Shown here: piece after piece, positions 20,044-29,877 of the stretch
How positions within the stretch are numbered: the stretch's first letter is position 1
Layout of the letters: each line of letters opens with the position of its first letter
Position numbers and translations under genes: made by a program
From: Pseudomonas chlororaphis subsp. piscium
GTDB lineage: Bacteria > Pseudomonadota > Gammaproteobacteria > Pseudomonadales > Pseudomonadaceae
Assembly (NCBI RefSeq): GCF_003850345.1
Contig: NZ_CP027707.1
Location: forward strand, 5,890,001-5,954,000
Reading direction: 5' to 3'
DNA: 64,000 nt
Notes under the pieces: generated by a model
What the model was told of the DNA's origin: nothing
The model's database searches: none
The model's input: the letters and a program-made list of their open reading frames with translations, nothing else

Positions 20044-20985
20044 GTGTCCAAGATGATGGTCTTTACGGGGAACGCTAACCCCGATCTGGCTCGGCGTGTC
20101 GTACGTCAGCTGCATATCCCTCTCGGTGACATCTCTGTCGGTAAGTTTTCCGACGGCGAAATTACCGCTGAGATCAATGAAAATGTCCGCGGTAAGGACG
20201 TCTTCATTATTCAGCCGACTTGCGCTCCGACCAACGATAACCTGATGGAACTCGTCGTGATGGCTGATGCCTTCCGCCGCTCCTCAGCGACTCGAATCAC
20301 TGCTGTAATTCCTTACTTTGGTTATGCCCGTCAGGATCGCCGTCCGCGTTCCGCACGTGTGGCTATCAGCGCGAAAGTCGTGGCTGACATGCTTACCGTA
20401 GTCGGCATCGACCGTGTTCTCACGGTTGATCTGCATGCTGACCAGATTCAGGGCTTCTTCGATATTCCGGTAGATAACATCTACGGCTCCCCGGTTCTGG
20501 TGGATGACATCGAAGACCAACGTTTCGAAAACCTGATGATCGTCTCCCCGGACATTGGTGGCGTCGTGCGTGCACGTGCCGTTGCCAAATCCCTGGGCGT
20601 GGATCTCGGGATCATCGACAAGCGCCGTGAGAAAGCCAATCACTCTGAAGTGATGCATATCATCGGTGACGTTGAAGGCCGTACCTGCATCCTGGTTGAC
20701 GACATGGTCGATACCGCCGGCACCCTGTGCCACGCGGCCAAGGCCCTGAAAGAGCATGGCGCTGCCAAGGTCTTTGCCTACTGCACACACCCTGTGCTGT
20801 CGGGTCGAGCAATCGAGAACATTGAAAATTCCGTGCTGGACGAGCTGGTGGTGACCAACACCATCCCGCTGTCCGCTGCAGCACAAGCCTGTGCGCGTAT
20901 CCGTCAACTGGATATCGCCCCGGTTGTTGCCGAAGCGGTTCGCCGTATCAGCAACGAAGAATCGATCAGCGCGATGTTCCGCTAA
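20044..20985 (+). CDS. prs: Ribose-phosphate pyrophosphokinase
   Basis: It makes PRPP from ribose-5-phosphate and ATP, feeding nucleotide, histidine and tryptophan synthesis and the two salvage enzymes earlier in this window. The 313-residue protein starts at a GTG codon with [16 protein letters not shown], matching the Pseudomonas family start; upstream in-frame codons run into the tRNA. Motifs include the catalytic-loop [28 protein letters not shown] and the PRPP-binding [13 protein letters not shown]. Confidence 0.97.
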   Translation: MSKMMVFTGNANPDLARRVVRQLHIPLGDISVGKFSDGEITAEINENVRGKDVFIIQPTCAPTNDNLMELVVMADAFRRSSATRITAVIPYFGYARQDRRPRSARVAISAKVVADMLTVVGIDRVLTVDLHADQIQGFFDIPVDNIYGSPVLVDDIEDQRFENLMIVSPDIGGVVRARAVAKSLGVDLGIIDKRREKANHSEVMHIIGDVEGRTCILVDDMVDTAGTLCHAAKALKEHGAAKVFAYCTHPVLSGRAIENIENSVLDELVVTNTIPLSAAAQACARIRQLDIAPVVAEAVRRISNEESISAMFR

Positions 20986-21020
20986 GGCCCTGCCCTAGCC
21001 TTACATCTCGATGACGAAAA

Positions 21021-21062
21021 GCGCCCCGCCCCAGCATTCCTGTTGGGGCGGGGCTTTTTTGC
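21021..21062 (+). terminator. Rho-independent terminator after prs
   Basis: GCGCCCCGCCCCA pairs with TTGGGGCGGGGC across a short loop, followed by six T. It separates prs from rplY. Confidence 0.9.
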
Positions 21063-21125
21063 CCATATCGCCTTTAGCGCTGGTCGCAAACGCTGGGGCG
21101 AGTGTGGTTATTTTGGAGATACAAC

Positions 21126-21725
21126 ATGAACGATTTTACTCTGAATGCTGAACTGCGTTCCGACCTGGGGAAAGGTGCGAGCCGCCGCCTGCGTCGTCTC
21201 GCAAGCCTGGTTCCAGCTGTAGTTTACGGTGGCGACAAAGCCCCTGAATCCATCAGCATGCTGGCCAAAGAAGTTGCCAAACTGCTCGAAAACGAAGCGG
21301 CTTACAGCCACATCATCGAGCTGAACGTTGGCGGCACCAAGCAAAACGTCGTGATCAAGGCGCTGCAACGTCACCCGGCCAAAGGCCACGTGATGCACGC
21401 TGACTTCGTACGCGTTGTTGCTGGTCAGAAACTGACCGCTATCGTTCCAGTGCACTTCATCAACGAAGCTGCTCCGGTCAAGAAAGGCGGCGAGATTTCG
21501 CACGTTGTTGCTGAAATCGAAGTGTCCTGCCTGCCGAAAGACCTGCCTGAGTTCATCGAAGTCGACCTGGCTGACGCTGAAATCGGCACCATCGTTCACC
21601 TGTCGAACATCAAGGCCCCTAAAGGCGTTGAGTTCGTTGCTCTGGCTCACGGTAACGACCTGGCTGTTGCCAACGTTCACGCTCCACGTGTTGCTCCAGA
21701 AGCTGCAGAAGGCGCTGCAGAGTAA
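21126..21725 (+). CDS. rplY: 50S ribosomal protein L25/general stress protein Ctc
   Basis: A 5S-rRNA-binding ribosomal protein of the longer TL5/CTC type. The 199-residue protein has the N-terminal L25 domain ([31 protein letters not shown]) and a C-terminal TL5 domain with [20 protein letters not shown]. The chosen ATG follows GGAG by eight bases; an upstream in-frame ATG adds eight poor residues. It is followed by pth, the usual neighbour. Confidence 0.96.
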   Translation: MNDFTLNAELRSDLGKGASRRLRRLASLVPAVVYGGDKAPESISMLAKEVAKLLENEAAYSHIIELNVGGTKQNVVIKALQRHPAKGHVMHADFVRVVAGQKLTAIVPVHFINEAAPVKKGGEISHVVAEIEVSCLPKDLPEFIEVDLADAEIGTIVHLSNIKAPKGVEFVALAHGNDLAVANVHAPRVAPEAAEGAAE

Positions 21726-21807
21726 TTCACTCTGCTTGCCGGAGTTACCGGAAACATCGCGGACTGGAACGTAGCGAGAAAGCGGGCGGGAACGCGGAGT
21801 TTACATA

Positions 21808-21897
21808 ATGGTAAATGAGCACTTGTCGTCCACTTTCGCCGCACACTCCAGTCGCGGCGATGTTATCCACAACTCCAAGGAAGGGCCCCTATCGTGA
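21808..21897 (+). CDS. Possible 29-residue leader peptide upstream of pth
   Basis: A short frame begins ATGGTAAATGAGCAC behind GGAG (nine bases) and ends TCGTGA, where the TGA overlaps the GTG start of pth by two bases. This arrangement would couple translation of the two. No similarity is recognised, and pth has its own AAGGAAGG site, so the frame may be accidental. Confidence 0.3.
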   Translation: MVNEHLSSTFAAHSSRGDVIHNSKEGPLS

Positions 21898-22478
21898 CTG
21901 CCATCAAACTGATCGTTGGCCTGGGTAATCCAGGCACCGAATACGAACAGACCCGGCATAACGCAGGGGCCCTTTTTGTTGAGCGCATCGCCGAGAAACA
22001 AGGCGTCAACCTTGTGGCCGATCGCAAATATTTCGGCCTGACCGGGCGCTTTTCGCACCAGGGTCAGGACATTCGTCTGCTGATACCCACCACCTACATG
22101 AACCGCAGCGGCCAGGCCGTGGCGGCATTGGCCGGTTTCTTCCGCATCAAGCCCGAAGAAATCCTGGTGGCGCATGACGAGCTCGACCTGCCACCCGGCG
22201 TCGCCAAGCTCAAACAGGGCGGCGGGCATGGCGGGCACAACGGGTTGCGCGACATCATCGCGCAACTGGGCAACCAGAACACCTTTCACCGCTTGCGGCT
22301 TGGCATCGGCCACCCAGGCGTCGCCAGCATGGTCTCGAACTTTGTCCTGGGTCGCGCGCCACGCGCCGAACAGGAAAAGCTCGATGCCAGCATCGATTTT
22401 GCCCTCGGCGTGCTGCCGGATATCTTCGCCGGTGAATGGAACCGTGCGATGAAAAACCTGCACAGCCAGAAGGCCTGA
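21894..22478 (+). CDS. pth: Peptidyl-tRNA hydrolase
   Basis: It recycles tRNA by cleaving peptidyl-tRNA that has dropped off ribosomes. The 194-residue protein uses a GTG start behind AAGGAAGG and opens [14 protein letters not shown]. The catalytic His is in [12 protein letters not shown] (near residue 23), with [11 protein letters not shown] and the catalytic Asp in HDELDLPPG. Length and motifs are complete. It is followed by ychF after 22 bases, the conserved pth-ychF pair. Confidence 0.96.
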   Translation: MTAIKLIVGLGNPGTEYEQTRHNAGALFVERIAEKQGVNLVADRKYFGLTGRFSHQGQDIRLLIPTTYMNRSGQAVAALAGFFRIKPEEILVAHDELDLPPGVAKLKQGGGHGGHNGLRDIIAQLGNQNTFHRLRLGIGHPGVASMVSNFVLGRAPRAEQEKLDASIDFALGVLPDIFAGEWNRAMKNLHSQKA

Positions 22479-22500
22479 CTCTTATCCGAGGGGAAACACC

Positions 22501-23601
22501 ATGGGATTCAACTGCGGCATCGTCGGCCTGCCTAACGTCGGCAAGTCCACCCTGTTCAACGCCCTGACCAAATCCGGTATCGCGGCCGAGAACTTCCCCT
22601 TCTGCACCATCGAGCCGAACAGCGGCATCGTGCCGATGCCGGATCCGCGCCTGGATGCCCTGGCCGCCATCGTGGTGCCTGAGCGCGTGCTGCCGACCAC
22701 CATGGAATTCGTCGACATCGCCGGCCTGGTGGCGGGCGCCTCGAAAGGTGAAGGCCTGGGTAACAAGTTCCTGGCCAACATCCGCGAAACCGATGCCATC
22801 GCCCACGTGGTCCGCTGCTTCGAAGACGATAACGTGATCCACGTGTCCAACAGCGTCGACCCGAAACGCGACATCGAGATCATCGACCTGGAACTGATCT
22901 TCGCCGACCTCGACAGCTGCGAAAAACAACTGCAGAAAGTCGCACGCAACGCCAAGGGCGGTGACAAGGACGCCGTGGCGCAGAAAGCCCTGCTCGAGCA
23001 ACTGATCGCTCACTTCACCGAAGGCAAGCCAGCGCGCAGCCTGATGAAGAACATGAGCACCGACGAAAAAGCGGTGATCAAAGGCTTCCACCTGCTGACC
23101 ACCAAGCCGGTCATGTACATCGCCAACGTTGCCGAAGACGGTTTCGAAAACAACCCGCACCTTGACGTGGTCAAGGCCATCGCCGAAGAAGAAGGCGCCG
23201 TGGTCGTGCCGGTCTGCAACAAGATCGAAGCGGAAATCGCCGAACTTGAAGACGGCGAAGAGAAAGACATGTTCCTCGAAGCCCTGGGTCTCGAAGAACC
23301 AGGCCTGAACCGCGTGATCCGCGCCGGTTACGAAATGCTGCACCTGCAGACCTACTTCACCGCCGGCGTCAAAGAAGTTCGCGCTTGGACCGTCCGTGTG
23401 GGTGCCACCGCCCCACAGGCCGCCGCTGTGATCCACACCGACTTCGAGAAAGGTTTTATCCGCGCCGAAGTGATCGCCTACAACGACTTCATCCAGTTCA
23501 AGGGTGAAGCCGGTGCCAAGGAAGCCGGCAAATGGCGCCTGGAAGGCAAGGAATACATCGTCAAGGATGGCGACGTGATGCACTTCCGCTTCAACGTCTG
23601 A
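22501..23601 (+). CDS. ychF: Redox-regulated ATPase YchF (Obg family)
   Basis: A P-loop protein that binds ATP rather than GTP and associates with ribosomes. The 366-residue protein has [14 protein letters not shown] (Walker A), [16 protein letters not shown] (switch region), the NKIEAEI motif and a C-terminal TGS-like domain with [19 protein letters not shown]. It follows pth closely and ends before a long perfect hairpin. Length fits the family. Confidence 0.96.
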   Translation: MGFNCGIVGLPNVGKSTLFNALTKSGIAAENFPFCTIEPNSGIVPMPDPRLDALAAIVVPERVLPTTMEFVDIAGLVAGASKGEGLGNKFLANIRETDAIAHVVRCFEDDNVIHVSNSVDPKRDIEIIDLELIFADLDSCEKQLQKVARNAKGGDKDAVAQKALLEQLIAHFTEGKPARSLMKNMSTDEKAVIKGFHLLTTKPVMYIANVAEDGFENNPHLDVVKAIAEEEGAVVVPVCNKIEAEIAELEDGEEKDMFLEALGLEEPGLNRVIRAGYEMLHLQTYFTAGVKEVRAWTVRVGATAPQAAAVIHTDFEKGFIRAEVIAYNDFIQFKGEAGAKEAGKWRLEGKEYIVKDGDVMHFRFNV

Positions 23602-23671
23602 CGCGTTTTTGCCGAAGCTCAGTGGCGCCATTAGAACGCCACTGACAATAGATCTCTTTAAATAAGAAGTT

Positions 23672-23715
23672 GCTGAAAACAATAGGGCCCCGCATGGGGC
23701 CCTATTGTTTTCAGC
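23672..23715. terminator. Bidirectional terminator with perfect 20-bp stem
   Basis: GCTGAAAACAATAGGGCCCC (23672-23691) is perfectly complementary to 23696-23715 around a GCAT loop. The A/T-rich stem base gives T-runs on both strands, so it can stop ychF and any reading from the fimbrial gene. Confidence 0.88.
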
Positions 23716-23864
23716 CACAAAAAACTGGGGTATCCCGGTTCAAGATCAAGTCAGTAAACCTCCCTCGATTCCCCCTCCCAAGCTCCCGCACAGGCCTGAT
23801 TGTTCTTCTGGTCCAATCCTTCAGCCTTGAAAATAACTCTTCACGGTTCTCTGCACGCCTTAGC

Positions 23865-24887
23865 TCACTGATAACTCAGCGTGAAAGTCGCCAATCCGTT
23901 TGCACTGCCAGGCGATACGTTTGGCGCAATCTGCACATAGCGCGCACTGAGTGGAATCTGAAACACCGACACGCCTTGCGCGATTGTGCCCGCCCTCCAT
24001 TGATTGATATTCCCTGCAGAACTGGAGTCAGGCCCATAACCGAGCACGACATCCTCTTTGAGAATATGAATACCTAGCCCGGATGCGGTCGACGCAGAAG
24101 TGAGCGACAACGTGGTGGAGGTATTGTCTGGGCGAGACACGTCCGTCAGCGTGACATAGGAACTGATCGTAGTACCCGGCTCTCCCCCCGAGCAAGCCAA
24201 GGTGATGGTAAAAGGGCGGGGAGGAGATGTAGCGCCCATGCCCGTAAAAGTCGTGGTTGCAATGTTGCCCATCGATACCGGAATTGCCGGTGTGGAAACG
24301 CTACAAGTTGGTCCGGCCGAGATACTGCTTTGACCGGCCACCGTAACCTGCCAGTCCCTGCAGCCGCCCTGCGCACAGTTGAATTTGCTTGTCACCAGAG
24401 TCCCAACCGATAACTTCCCGCTCTGAATCGGGCCTGTCTTTATCAGCTCTATCCAGATGGTTTGCATATGAGAATCATTGAGCTGCCAACCGGTTGCACC
24501 GGCGTTGTGAGTCCCTGGGCTGGTGATCGGGGTGGTGACCCCACTGGGAAAATTTCGGGCCCGCCATATAGCCCACCACCTGACGCCCAAGCCAGGAATA
24601 TTGGTCTCGTAGACATCGGTAAATCCTGGAGCCAGTGTTCCATTACTCACTGAGCCCCAAATTGTAGAGTTTTCGGCGAACGTCCCGTCCAGCAGTTTTG
24701 ACTCTTCTCGAGTAGAGGTCCACAGCACCGCCCCGACGTCGGCGTTTCCTGGAACAACGATGTTTGCAGGCAGTGAAATACTGGATGTTCGTGGACTGAA
24801 CCATCCAGCGGCAAACACATGACTCGGTAGTAATGCAGAGAAGATAAAAAACAGAATAAACACCGGGATAAAAATGCTGCGTTTCAT
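23865..24887 (-). CDS. Orphan fimbrial tip-adhesin-like protein
   Basis: A 340-residue exported protein. The start at 24887 gives a clear signal peptide (MKRSIFIPVFILFFIFSALL...HVFA). The last third resembles a chaperone-usher pilin domain: a Cys at the pilin start (GPTCSVSTPAIPVSMGNI), a second Cys in TLACSGG, and a C-terminal strand ending NGLATFTLSYQ for donor-strand exchange. The first half would be the receptor-binding domain, as in two-domain tip adhesins. No chaperone, usher or major pilin gene is nearby, so it must use machinery from elsewhere or be a remnant. Its AT-richer codons differ from neighbours and suggest transfer. It is divergent from a response regulator and sensor kinase. 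Confidence 0.75.
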   Translation of the reverse strand: MKRSIFIPVFILFFIFSALLPSHVFAAGWFSPRTSSISLPANIVVPGNADVGAVLWTSTREESKLLDGTFAENSTIWGSVSNGTLAPGFTDVYETNIPGLGVRWWAIWRARNFPSGVTTPITSPGTHNAGATGWQLNDSHMQTIWIELIKTGPIQSGKLSVGTLVTSKFNCAQGGCRDWQVTVAGQSSISAGPTCSVSTPAIPVSMGNIATTTFTGMGATSPPRPFTITLACSGGEPGTTISSYVTLTDVSRPDNTSTTLSLTSASTASGLGIHILKEDVVLGYGPDSSSAGNINQWRAGTIAQGVSVFQIPLSARYVQIAPNVSPGSANGLATFTLSYQ

Positions 24888-25367
24888 ATGAAAGTCATCA
24901 GTACCATCTAGAGGGAATTTGCATCGATCGCCAGGGCAACAACCCTTGTGGCCGGGCTTCTTTATCCAAACAGAAGGGCTTTGTCCCGTCTGATGACAAG
25001 ACCCAACGCGGTCGCTATTTTCCGAAAGAAAATGCAGCCCTCTCAATAAGGCAATTCCTATATTCCTAATTTCAGAAAGGAAAAGTCCTAAATCGCCCCC
25101 CACATAGCCGAGGACGATCTCTATGTGGGTAGGGGTTGGCTGCCGTCATCACGCAGCGACAACTCCGGATCGCTCGATAACACTCTTGCAGGCCAAGCCC
25201 TGACAAGCGTCAAATCGCAAACCAGATCCACCATCTTCTCAATAGAAAACCGAAGGCTTGGGTAACTCTGCCGCTGAAAGCCACGGACACTTCATCGCGC
25301 CACGCGACAGGAGTACCCTGCATCCCTCTGACACAGGCAGATACTTGCATGCGTTCTGCTTAACTCT
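24888..25367. other. 480-bp divergent regulatory region with repeats
   Basis: No gene is seen. ATTCCTA occurs twice, 8 bases apart (25054-25060 and 25062-25068), with a further AGTCCTA at 25084-25090 and inverted TTTCCTT-like sequence between; these resemble heptads bound by BvgA/EvgA-type regulators. A 9-bp perfect hairpin CCCACATAG/CTATGTGGG (25099-25107 and 25121-25129) follows. The region lies between the adhesin and the two-component genes and probably carries both promoters. Confidence 0.5.
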
Positions 25368-25409
25368 ATGCACTCGCTCACGCTACGCACGGACAGGGCC
25401 CCGCCACAG

Positions 25410-26036
25410 ATGCAAAGGAAAGTAATAGTCGTCGACGATCACCTGCTGACACTGATCGGCATTCGGGCGTCGCTCAGTGATGACAGCACGCTGCAGATCG
25501 TCGGCGAGGCCCAGGATGTCGAAGGGCTTTTCCAGCTGTTGGCCGAGCAGCCCTGTGACCTGGTCATCACCGACCTGATGATGCCCCACAGCCAACAGGC
25601 CGACGGCATCCGCCTGATCGAACACTTGCGCCGTCGTTATCCGGCCATTGCGGTCATAGTGGTGACCATGCTCAACAACCCGGCGCTGCTGGCCTCGATC
25701 CTCAAGCTGGGCGTCCAGGGGCTGATCAGCAAGCGCGGGGTACAAGGCGACCTGCAGATGGCGGTTCGCGCCAGCCAGGCCAAGCCCTTCATATCCCCCT
25801 CCATCCGGCATCTGCTCAACCCCGGCCAACCCGTGACCGAGGTCGAGCAACTGTCCCCTCGCGAAGTCGAGGTCTTGCGCCTGTACGGCGCCGGGCTTTC
25901 GGTCAATGAAATAGCCCTGCACCTCAACCGTTCCAAACAGACCATCAGTAGCCAGAAAAGCAGCGCCATGCGCAAACTGGGGCTGGATAACAATGCCAGC
26001 CTGTACCTGTACATCCAGGAAGTCGGGCTGGCCTGA
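25410..26036 (+). CDS. NarL/FixJ-type response regulator
   Basis: A roughly 208-residue regulator with an N-terminal receiver domain (KVIVVDDH acidic pocket, phosphoacceptor Asp in DLVITDLMMP) and a C-terminal LuxR-type DNA-binding domain (LSPREVEVLRLYGAGLSVNEI ... KQTISSQKSSAMRKLGL). The start is uncertain: 25410 aligns with BvgA-type proteins, but an in-frame ATG at 25368 would add 14 residues and neither has a strong ribosome site. It lies five bases before the unorthodox kinase gene and is its likely partner. The layout is like RocA1/RocS1 or BvgA/BvgS, whose regulators control fimbriae. Confidence 0.88.
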   Translation: MQRKVIVVDDHLLTLIGIRASLSDDSTLQIVGEAQDVEGLFQLLAEQPCDLVITDLMMPHSQQADGIRLIEHLRRRYPAIAVIVVTMLNNPALLASILKLGVQGLISKRGVQGDLQMAVRASQAKPFISPSIRHLLNPGQPVTEVEQLSPREVEVLRLYGAGLSVNEIALHLNRSKQTISSQKSSAMRKLGLDNNASLYLYIQEVGLA

Positions 26037-26040
26037 GACT

Positions 26041-29000
26041 ATGCCTAACCCTCTAGCGGGCCTGTCGCGTCTGACCCTCTGGATCACGCTCATGCTGACC
26101 AGCGTTGCTTCCCTGGGCGCCACCGAACCTGAGCCTGCGCCGCTGTCCCTGGCCACGCTGATGGCCCTGCGTCAGACACTGCCCCCGCGCCCGCTACGGG
26201 TCGCCGAAGTGAGCGCCTCCAACGAGCGACCCGAGCCTCGCGGCAACGTTGTCCTCAACCAGATCACCAACGACTACCTGGAACACATCAGCCAGTTTCT
26301 CGAACTGCCGATCCAGCGCGTGCCCTACCCTACGGTGGACACCGCCATCGCCGCGCTGACCACCGGGGACATCGACCTGATGCCCCGCGCCACCGAGTAC
26401 GAAAGGAAGCAACCCGGGTTCATCTACAGCATGCCCTACCTGGACAACGAGCCGATCATCGTCGGCCGCATCGCCGACAAGGACCTGCCCCCGGACCTGG
26501 AGGGCAAACGCGTGCTGGTCCCGGCCTACTATGTACAGGCCGAAACGGTCGCCAAGGCCTACCCCAAGGCCGAACTGATCGTGATCAAAAGCATTGTCGA
26601 AGGCCTGCAACGCCTGGCCGACGGCGAGGCCGACGCGCTGATCGGCGATCAACTGCGCAGCAATTTCTACATGCGCAGCCTGGCCAACCTCAAGCTGCAG
26701 AACAAATACGTCGCCGACCTGCCGGCCATGGGCTTCAGCTTCGCCGCACGGGGGCATGAAGAGAATCTGGTCACCCTGATCAACGCCTCGCTGAAGACGG
26801 TTACCCGGGAGCGCAAACAAGAGATATTGCAGCACTGGGAACGCTCGCCCTGGCTGTTCGCGCCGACCGACTCCTTCGCCCTCAACAGCGCGGAAGACAG
26901 CTGGCTCAAGCGCCTTCCGTCGCTGAACCTGATTGCCCGCCAAATCCCCAATTACCTGTACCGCAAGGCCGATGGCCAATGGGCCGGGCTGGCATTCAAT
27001 GTGCTGCGCAGCCTGGCCGACGACTATCAGCTGCAACTGAACATCATCGACAGCCAGTCGCCGGAAATCGACCAGCGCCGCCTGGAAAATGACGAAGCCC
27101 AGATCGCCCTGTCCCTGGCGGCGACCCCGGCCCTGCAAAAAAGCCTGCTGTTCAGCGATGGCTTCGGCACCGAGTACTGGGCCTTCGTTACCCGCAAAGG
27201 CGCCAGTTCCCCCAGTTCATTGGCGGCCCTGGGCGGCAGGCGCCTGGCACTCCAGGCCGGGCACCCGCTGCAGTCGCTGCTGGCGAGCCGCTACCCGACG
27301 ATCGAACTGGTGCTTACTGACAATTACGATCAGGCCGTGCAATTGGTGGAACAGGGCATGGTCGACGCCATGCTGAACAGCGCCGCCGATGCCCGGCAAA
27401 TGACTAATCCGGGGCTGCGCGTCGGCAAGCAGTTCCAGGCCCAGCCCGACCCCCTGGTGTTCGCCGTCTCGGCCAAGCACCCCGAACTCCTGAGCATCCT
27501 CAACAAGCTCCTGTACTCGTTGAAGAACTCGGACGGCAACCAGGACCGTATCAGCGTTCTGGCGCGGCCCGCGACCAAGGGCTCGCTCTGGGACTATCTG
27601 CCGAGCTGGGTGTGGCAGACCGCTGCACTGGTCCTGGTGCTGGTGTTGCTGTCCTTGCATTGGAACTGGCGTCTGCGGATTCAGATCCGCAAACGGCGCG
27701 CCGCGCAGAACCAGCTCAAGGACCAACTGGCCTTCCAGTTCGCCCTGCTCAACGGCTTGCCCATTCCCCTTTACGTACGCGACCTGCAGGGGCGCCTGAG
27801 CACCTGCAACCACGCCTATGAGCAGTTCTTCGGCCAATCCCTGGACGAGATCCGCGGCACCACGCCCCAGGAGCAAGGCATAAGCCCGCCCGCGCTGGCC
27901 CTGGAGCTGGAGGAACAGCACCAGCGGCTGCTGGATAACCGCCAGTCGCAGTTCCTCGACAGCGTGATCGAGGTCAGCGGCCAGACCCACCATATCTACC
28001 AATGGCTGGTGCCCTTCTACACCGCGCTCGGTAAACAGCAGGGTCTGCTGGGGGGCTGGATCGATATCAGCGTGCGCAAGCACCTGGAAAATAAACTGCT
28101 CGAAGCCCAGCAACAGGCGCTCGACGCCAGCGCGGCGAAAAGCCAGTTCCTCGCGACCATGAGCCATGAGCTGCGCACCCCGCTGAACGCCATGGTCGGC
28201 CTGCTGGAGCTGGAAACCAGCGGCTCGTCCGCGCCCTCGCAGAACCTGAGCATCGCCCAGCAGTCGGCGCAATCGATGATCGACCTGATCGGCAACATTC
28301 TCGATCTGGACAAGGCCGAGACCGGCCAGATGGAACTGGCGCCCAGCCCCACCGCGCTCGCCCCGTTACTGGAAAGCTGCCTTGAACTGTTCGCCGTCCA
28401 GGCCCGGGAAAAGCACCTGGAGCTGAAGCTGGAACACAACCTGGCCCCGCGGCGGCACTATCCGGTGGACGCCATGCGCCTGACGCAAATCCTCCATAAC
28501 CTGCTGTCCAACGCCTTGAAGTTCACCGCTCATGGCCAGGTCGAACTGAAGGTCCGGGAACTCGACTCGGCCCCACGCCAGAGCCGGCTGATATTCCAGG
28601 TCAACGACACCGGTGTCGGTATCGCCGAAGAACTCCAGTCGCAGATCTTCGCGCCTTATCAGCAAGCCTATGCCGAGATTGCCCATCAGCACGGCGGCTC
28701 CGGCCTGGGCCTGAGCATCTGCAAACAGCTGGTCGAACTCATGGGCGGCAATATCCGGCTCGACAGTGCGCCAGGCCTGGGTTGCCGGATCAGCTTCGAA
28801 TTGCTCCTGCCCTGGCAACCCGTCGTCGAGGACGAAGCGCCGCAGGCCGTTCAAGGCCCTGTAGCGGTCACCGCGCTGCATGTGCTGATCGTCGACGACG
28901 TCTCCACCAACGGCCTGGTGCTCGAGCAACAACTGCTCAGGCTCGGCCATCGAGGCACCTACGTCGGTAGCGGCAAGGCGGCCCTGCAGGCCTGGGAACA

Positions 29001-29622
29001 GGGCGACTTCGATGTGCTGATCACCGACTGCAACATGCCGGAAATGGACGGCTACGCCCTCACCCGCAACGTCCGCGCCGCGGAACAGGCGCGCGGCCTG
29101 CCAAGGCTGCCGATCATCGGCTACACCGCCCGGGCCCTGGCCGATGAAAAGCAGCGTTGCCAGGCGGCGGGCATGGACGACCTGATGGTCAAGCCCATCG
29201 TCCTCGAACGCCTGCGGGAAATACTCGGCGGGCTATCCAATGCATCCCTCAAAGCCCCCCTCACGCCTCCCCTCGCCCCAGCGCCTGACGAGGAAGCCGC
29301 CGCATCGTTCGACCTGGCCTACCTGGAGGGTTTCCAGAACGATCCGCAGCTCAAGGGACGCTTGTTCCAGGAGCTGCGCCGCAACCTGGAACAGGAGCGC
29401 GAGCTGCTGAGCGCCCCTCTGCCCGACACACCGGACTTCCTCGAACAGTGGGTCCACCGGGTCAGCGGGCTGGCCTGCACCGTCGATTCGCCAGCGTTGA
29501 TGCGGGCCTGCCTCGACCTGCAACTCGCGGCCCGCCAGGGTGCGCAGAATCTGGATGACCAACGTGAAGCCGTGCTGGCCGTCATCGAACGCATGCTGCG
29601 CGATATCGAACGCCACGGCTGA
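26041..29622 (+). CDS. BvgS/RocS-type unorthodox hybrid sensor kinase
   Basis: A 1193-residue membrane kinase. In order it has a signal/first membrane segment, two periplasmic solute-binding-protein family 3 domains (about residues 55-290 and 300-515), a membrane span (about 523-541, QTAALVLVLVLLSLHW), a PAS domain (about 560-690), HisKA with SHELRTPL (His near 708), HATPase with NDTGVGIAEE and GGSGLGLSICKQL, a receiver with ITDCNMPEMDGY (Asp near 995), and a C-terminal HPt with WVHRVSGLA (His near 1139). The multistep His-Asp-His path should end on the adjacent NarL-type regulator. The two periplasmic domains probably bind a small ligand, unknown here. Start at 26041 gives the signal-like N-terminus. 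It faces the LPMO and secretion genes downstream. Confidence 0.92.
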   Translation: MPNPLAGLSRLTLWITLMLTSVASLGATEPEPAPLSLATLMALRQTLPPRPLRVAEVSASNERPEPRGNVVLNQITNDYLEHISQFLELPIQRVPYPTVDTAIAALTTGDIDLMPRATEYERKQPGFIYSMPYLDNEPIIVGRIADKDLPPDLEGKRVLVPAYYVQAETVAKAYPKAELIVIKSIVEGLQRLADGEADALIGDQLRSNFYMRSLANLKLQNKYVADLPAMGFSFAARGHEENLVTLINASLKTVTRERKQEILQHWERSPWLFAPTDSFALNSAEDSWLKRLPSLNLIARQIPNYLYRKADGQWAGLAFNVLRSLADDYQLQLNIIDSQSPEIDQRRLENDEAQIALSLAATPALQKSLLFSDGFGTEYWAFVTRKGASSPSSLAALGGRRLALQAGHPLQSLLASRYPTIELVLTDNYDQAVQLVEQGMVDAMLNSAADARQMTNPGLRVGKQFQAQPDPLVFAVSAKHPELLSILNKLLYSLKNSDGNQDRISVLARPATKGSLWDYLPSWVWQTAALVLVLVLLSLHWNWRLRIQIRKRRAAQNQLKDQLAFQFALLNGLPIPLYVRDLQGRLSTCNHAYEQFFGQSLDEIRGTTPQEQGISPPALALELEEQHQRLLDNRQSQFLDSVIEVSGQTHHIYQWLVPFYTALGKQQGLLGGWIDISVRKHLENKLLEAQQQALDASAAKSQFLATMSHELRTPLNAMVGLLELETSGSSAPSQNLSIAQQSAQSMIDLIGNILDLDKAETGQMELAPSPTALAPLLESCLELFAVQAREKHLELKLEHNLAPRRHYPVDAMRLTQILHNLLSNALKFTAHGQVELKVRELDSAPRQSRLIFQVNDTGVGIAEELQSQIFAPYQQAYAEIAHQHGGSGLGLSICKQLVELMGGNIRLDSAPGLGCRISFELLLPWQPVVEDEAPQAVQGPVAVTALHVLIVDDVSTNGLVLEQQLLRLGHRGTYVGSGKAALQAWEQGDFDVLITDCNMPEMDGYALTRNVRAAEQARGLPRLPIIGYTARALADEKQRCQAAGMDDLMVKPIVLERLREILGGLSNASLKAPLTPPLAPAPDEEAAASFDLAYLEGFQNDPQLKGRLFQELRRNLEQERELLSAPLPDTPDFLEQWVHRVSGLACTVDSPALMRACLDLQLAARQGAQNLDDQREAVLAVIERMLRDIERHG

Positions 29623-29877
29623 CCTGTTCCGGACAACCCTGCGCACAGCATCCCGGCCCTGGGCGACGCCCAGGCCGGCGCCCTGAAACATCTTGTTCCA
29701 CTCCCTCCTCGCGCCTTTCGTACTCGTCTCATACAAGCCCGCAAGCCTGCTCGGCATCCTAGGAGCCCTTCGTTACCGGGCACTGCCAGCCACGGGCAAC
29801 CCTGGCCGCGTCATGCAGCGGCCGGCATCGAAGACCTCAAGGAAGTCCACTTCATATACTTAAATCAAGGTGATTCG

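Noticed and set aside
21863..21871. Perfect DnaA box TTATCCACA in the pth leader
   Set aside because: A single 9-mer is expected about once in every two windows of this size by chance; no cluster of boxes or AT-rich unwinding region accompanies it.
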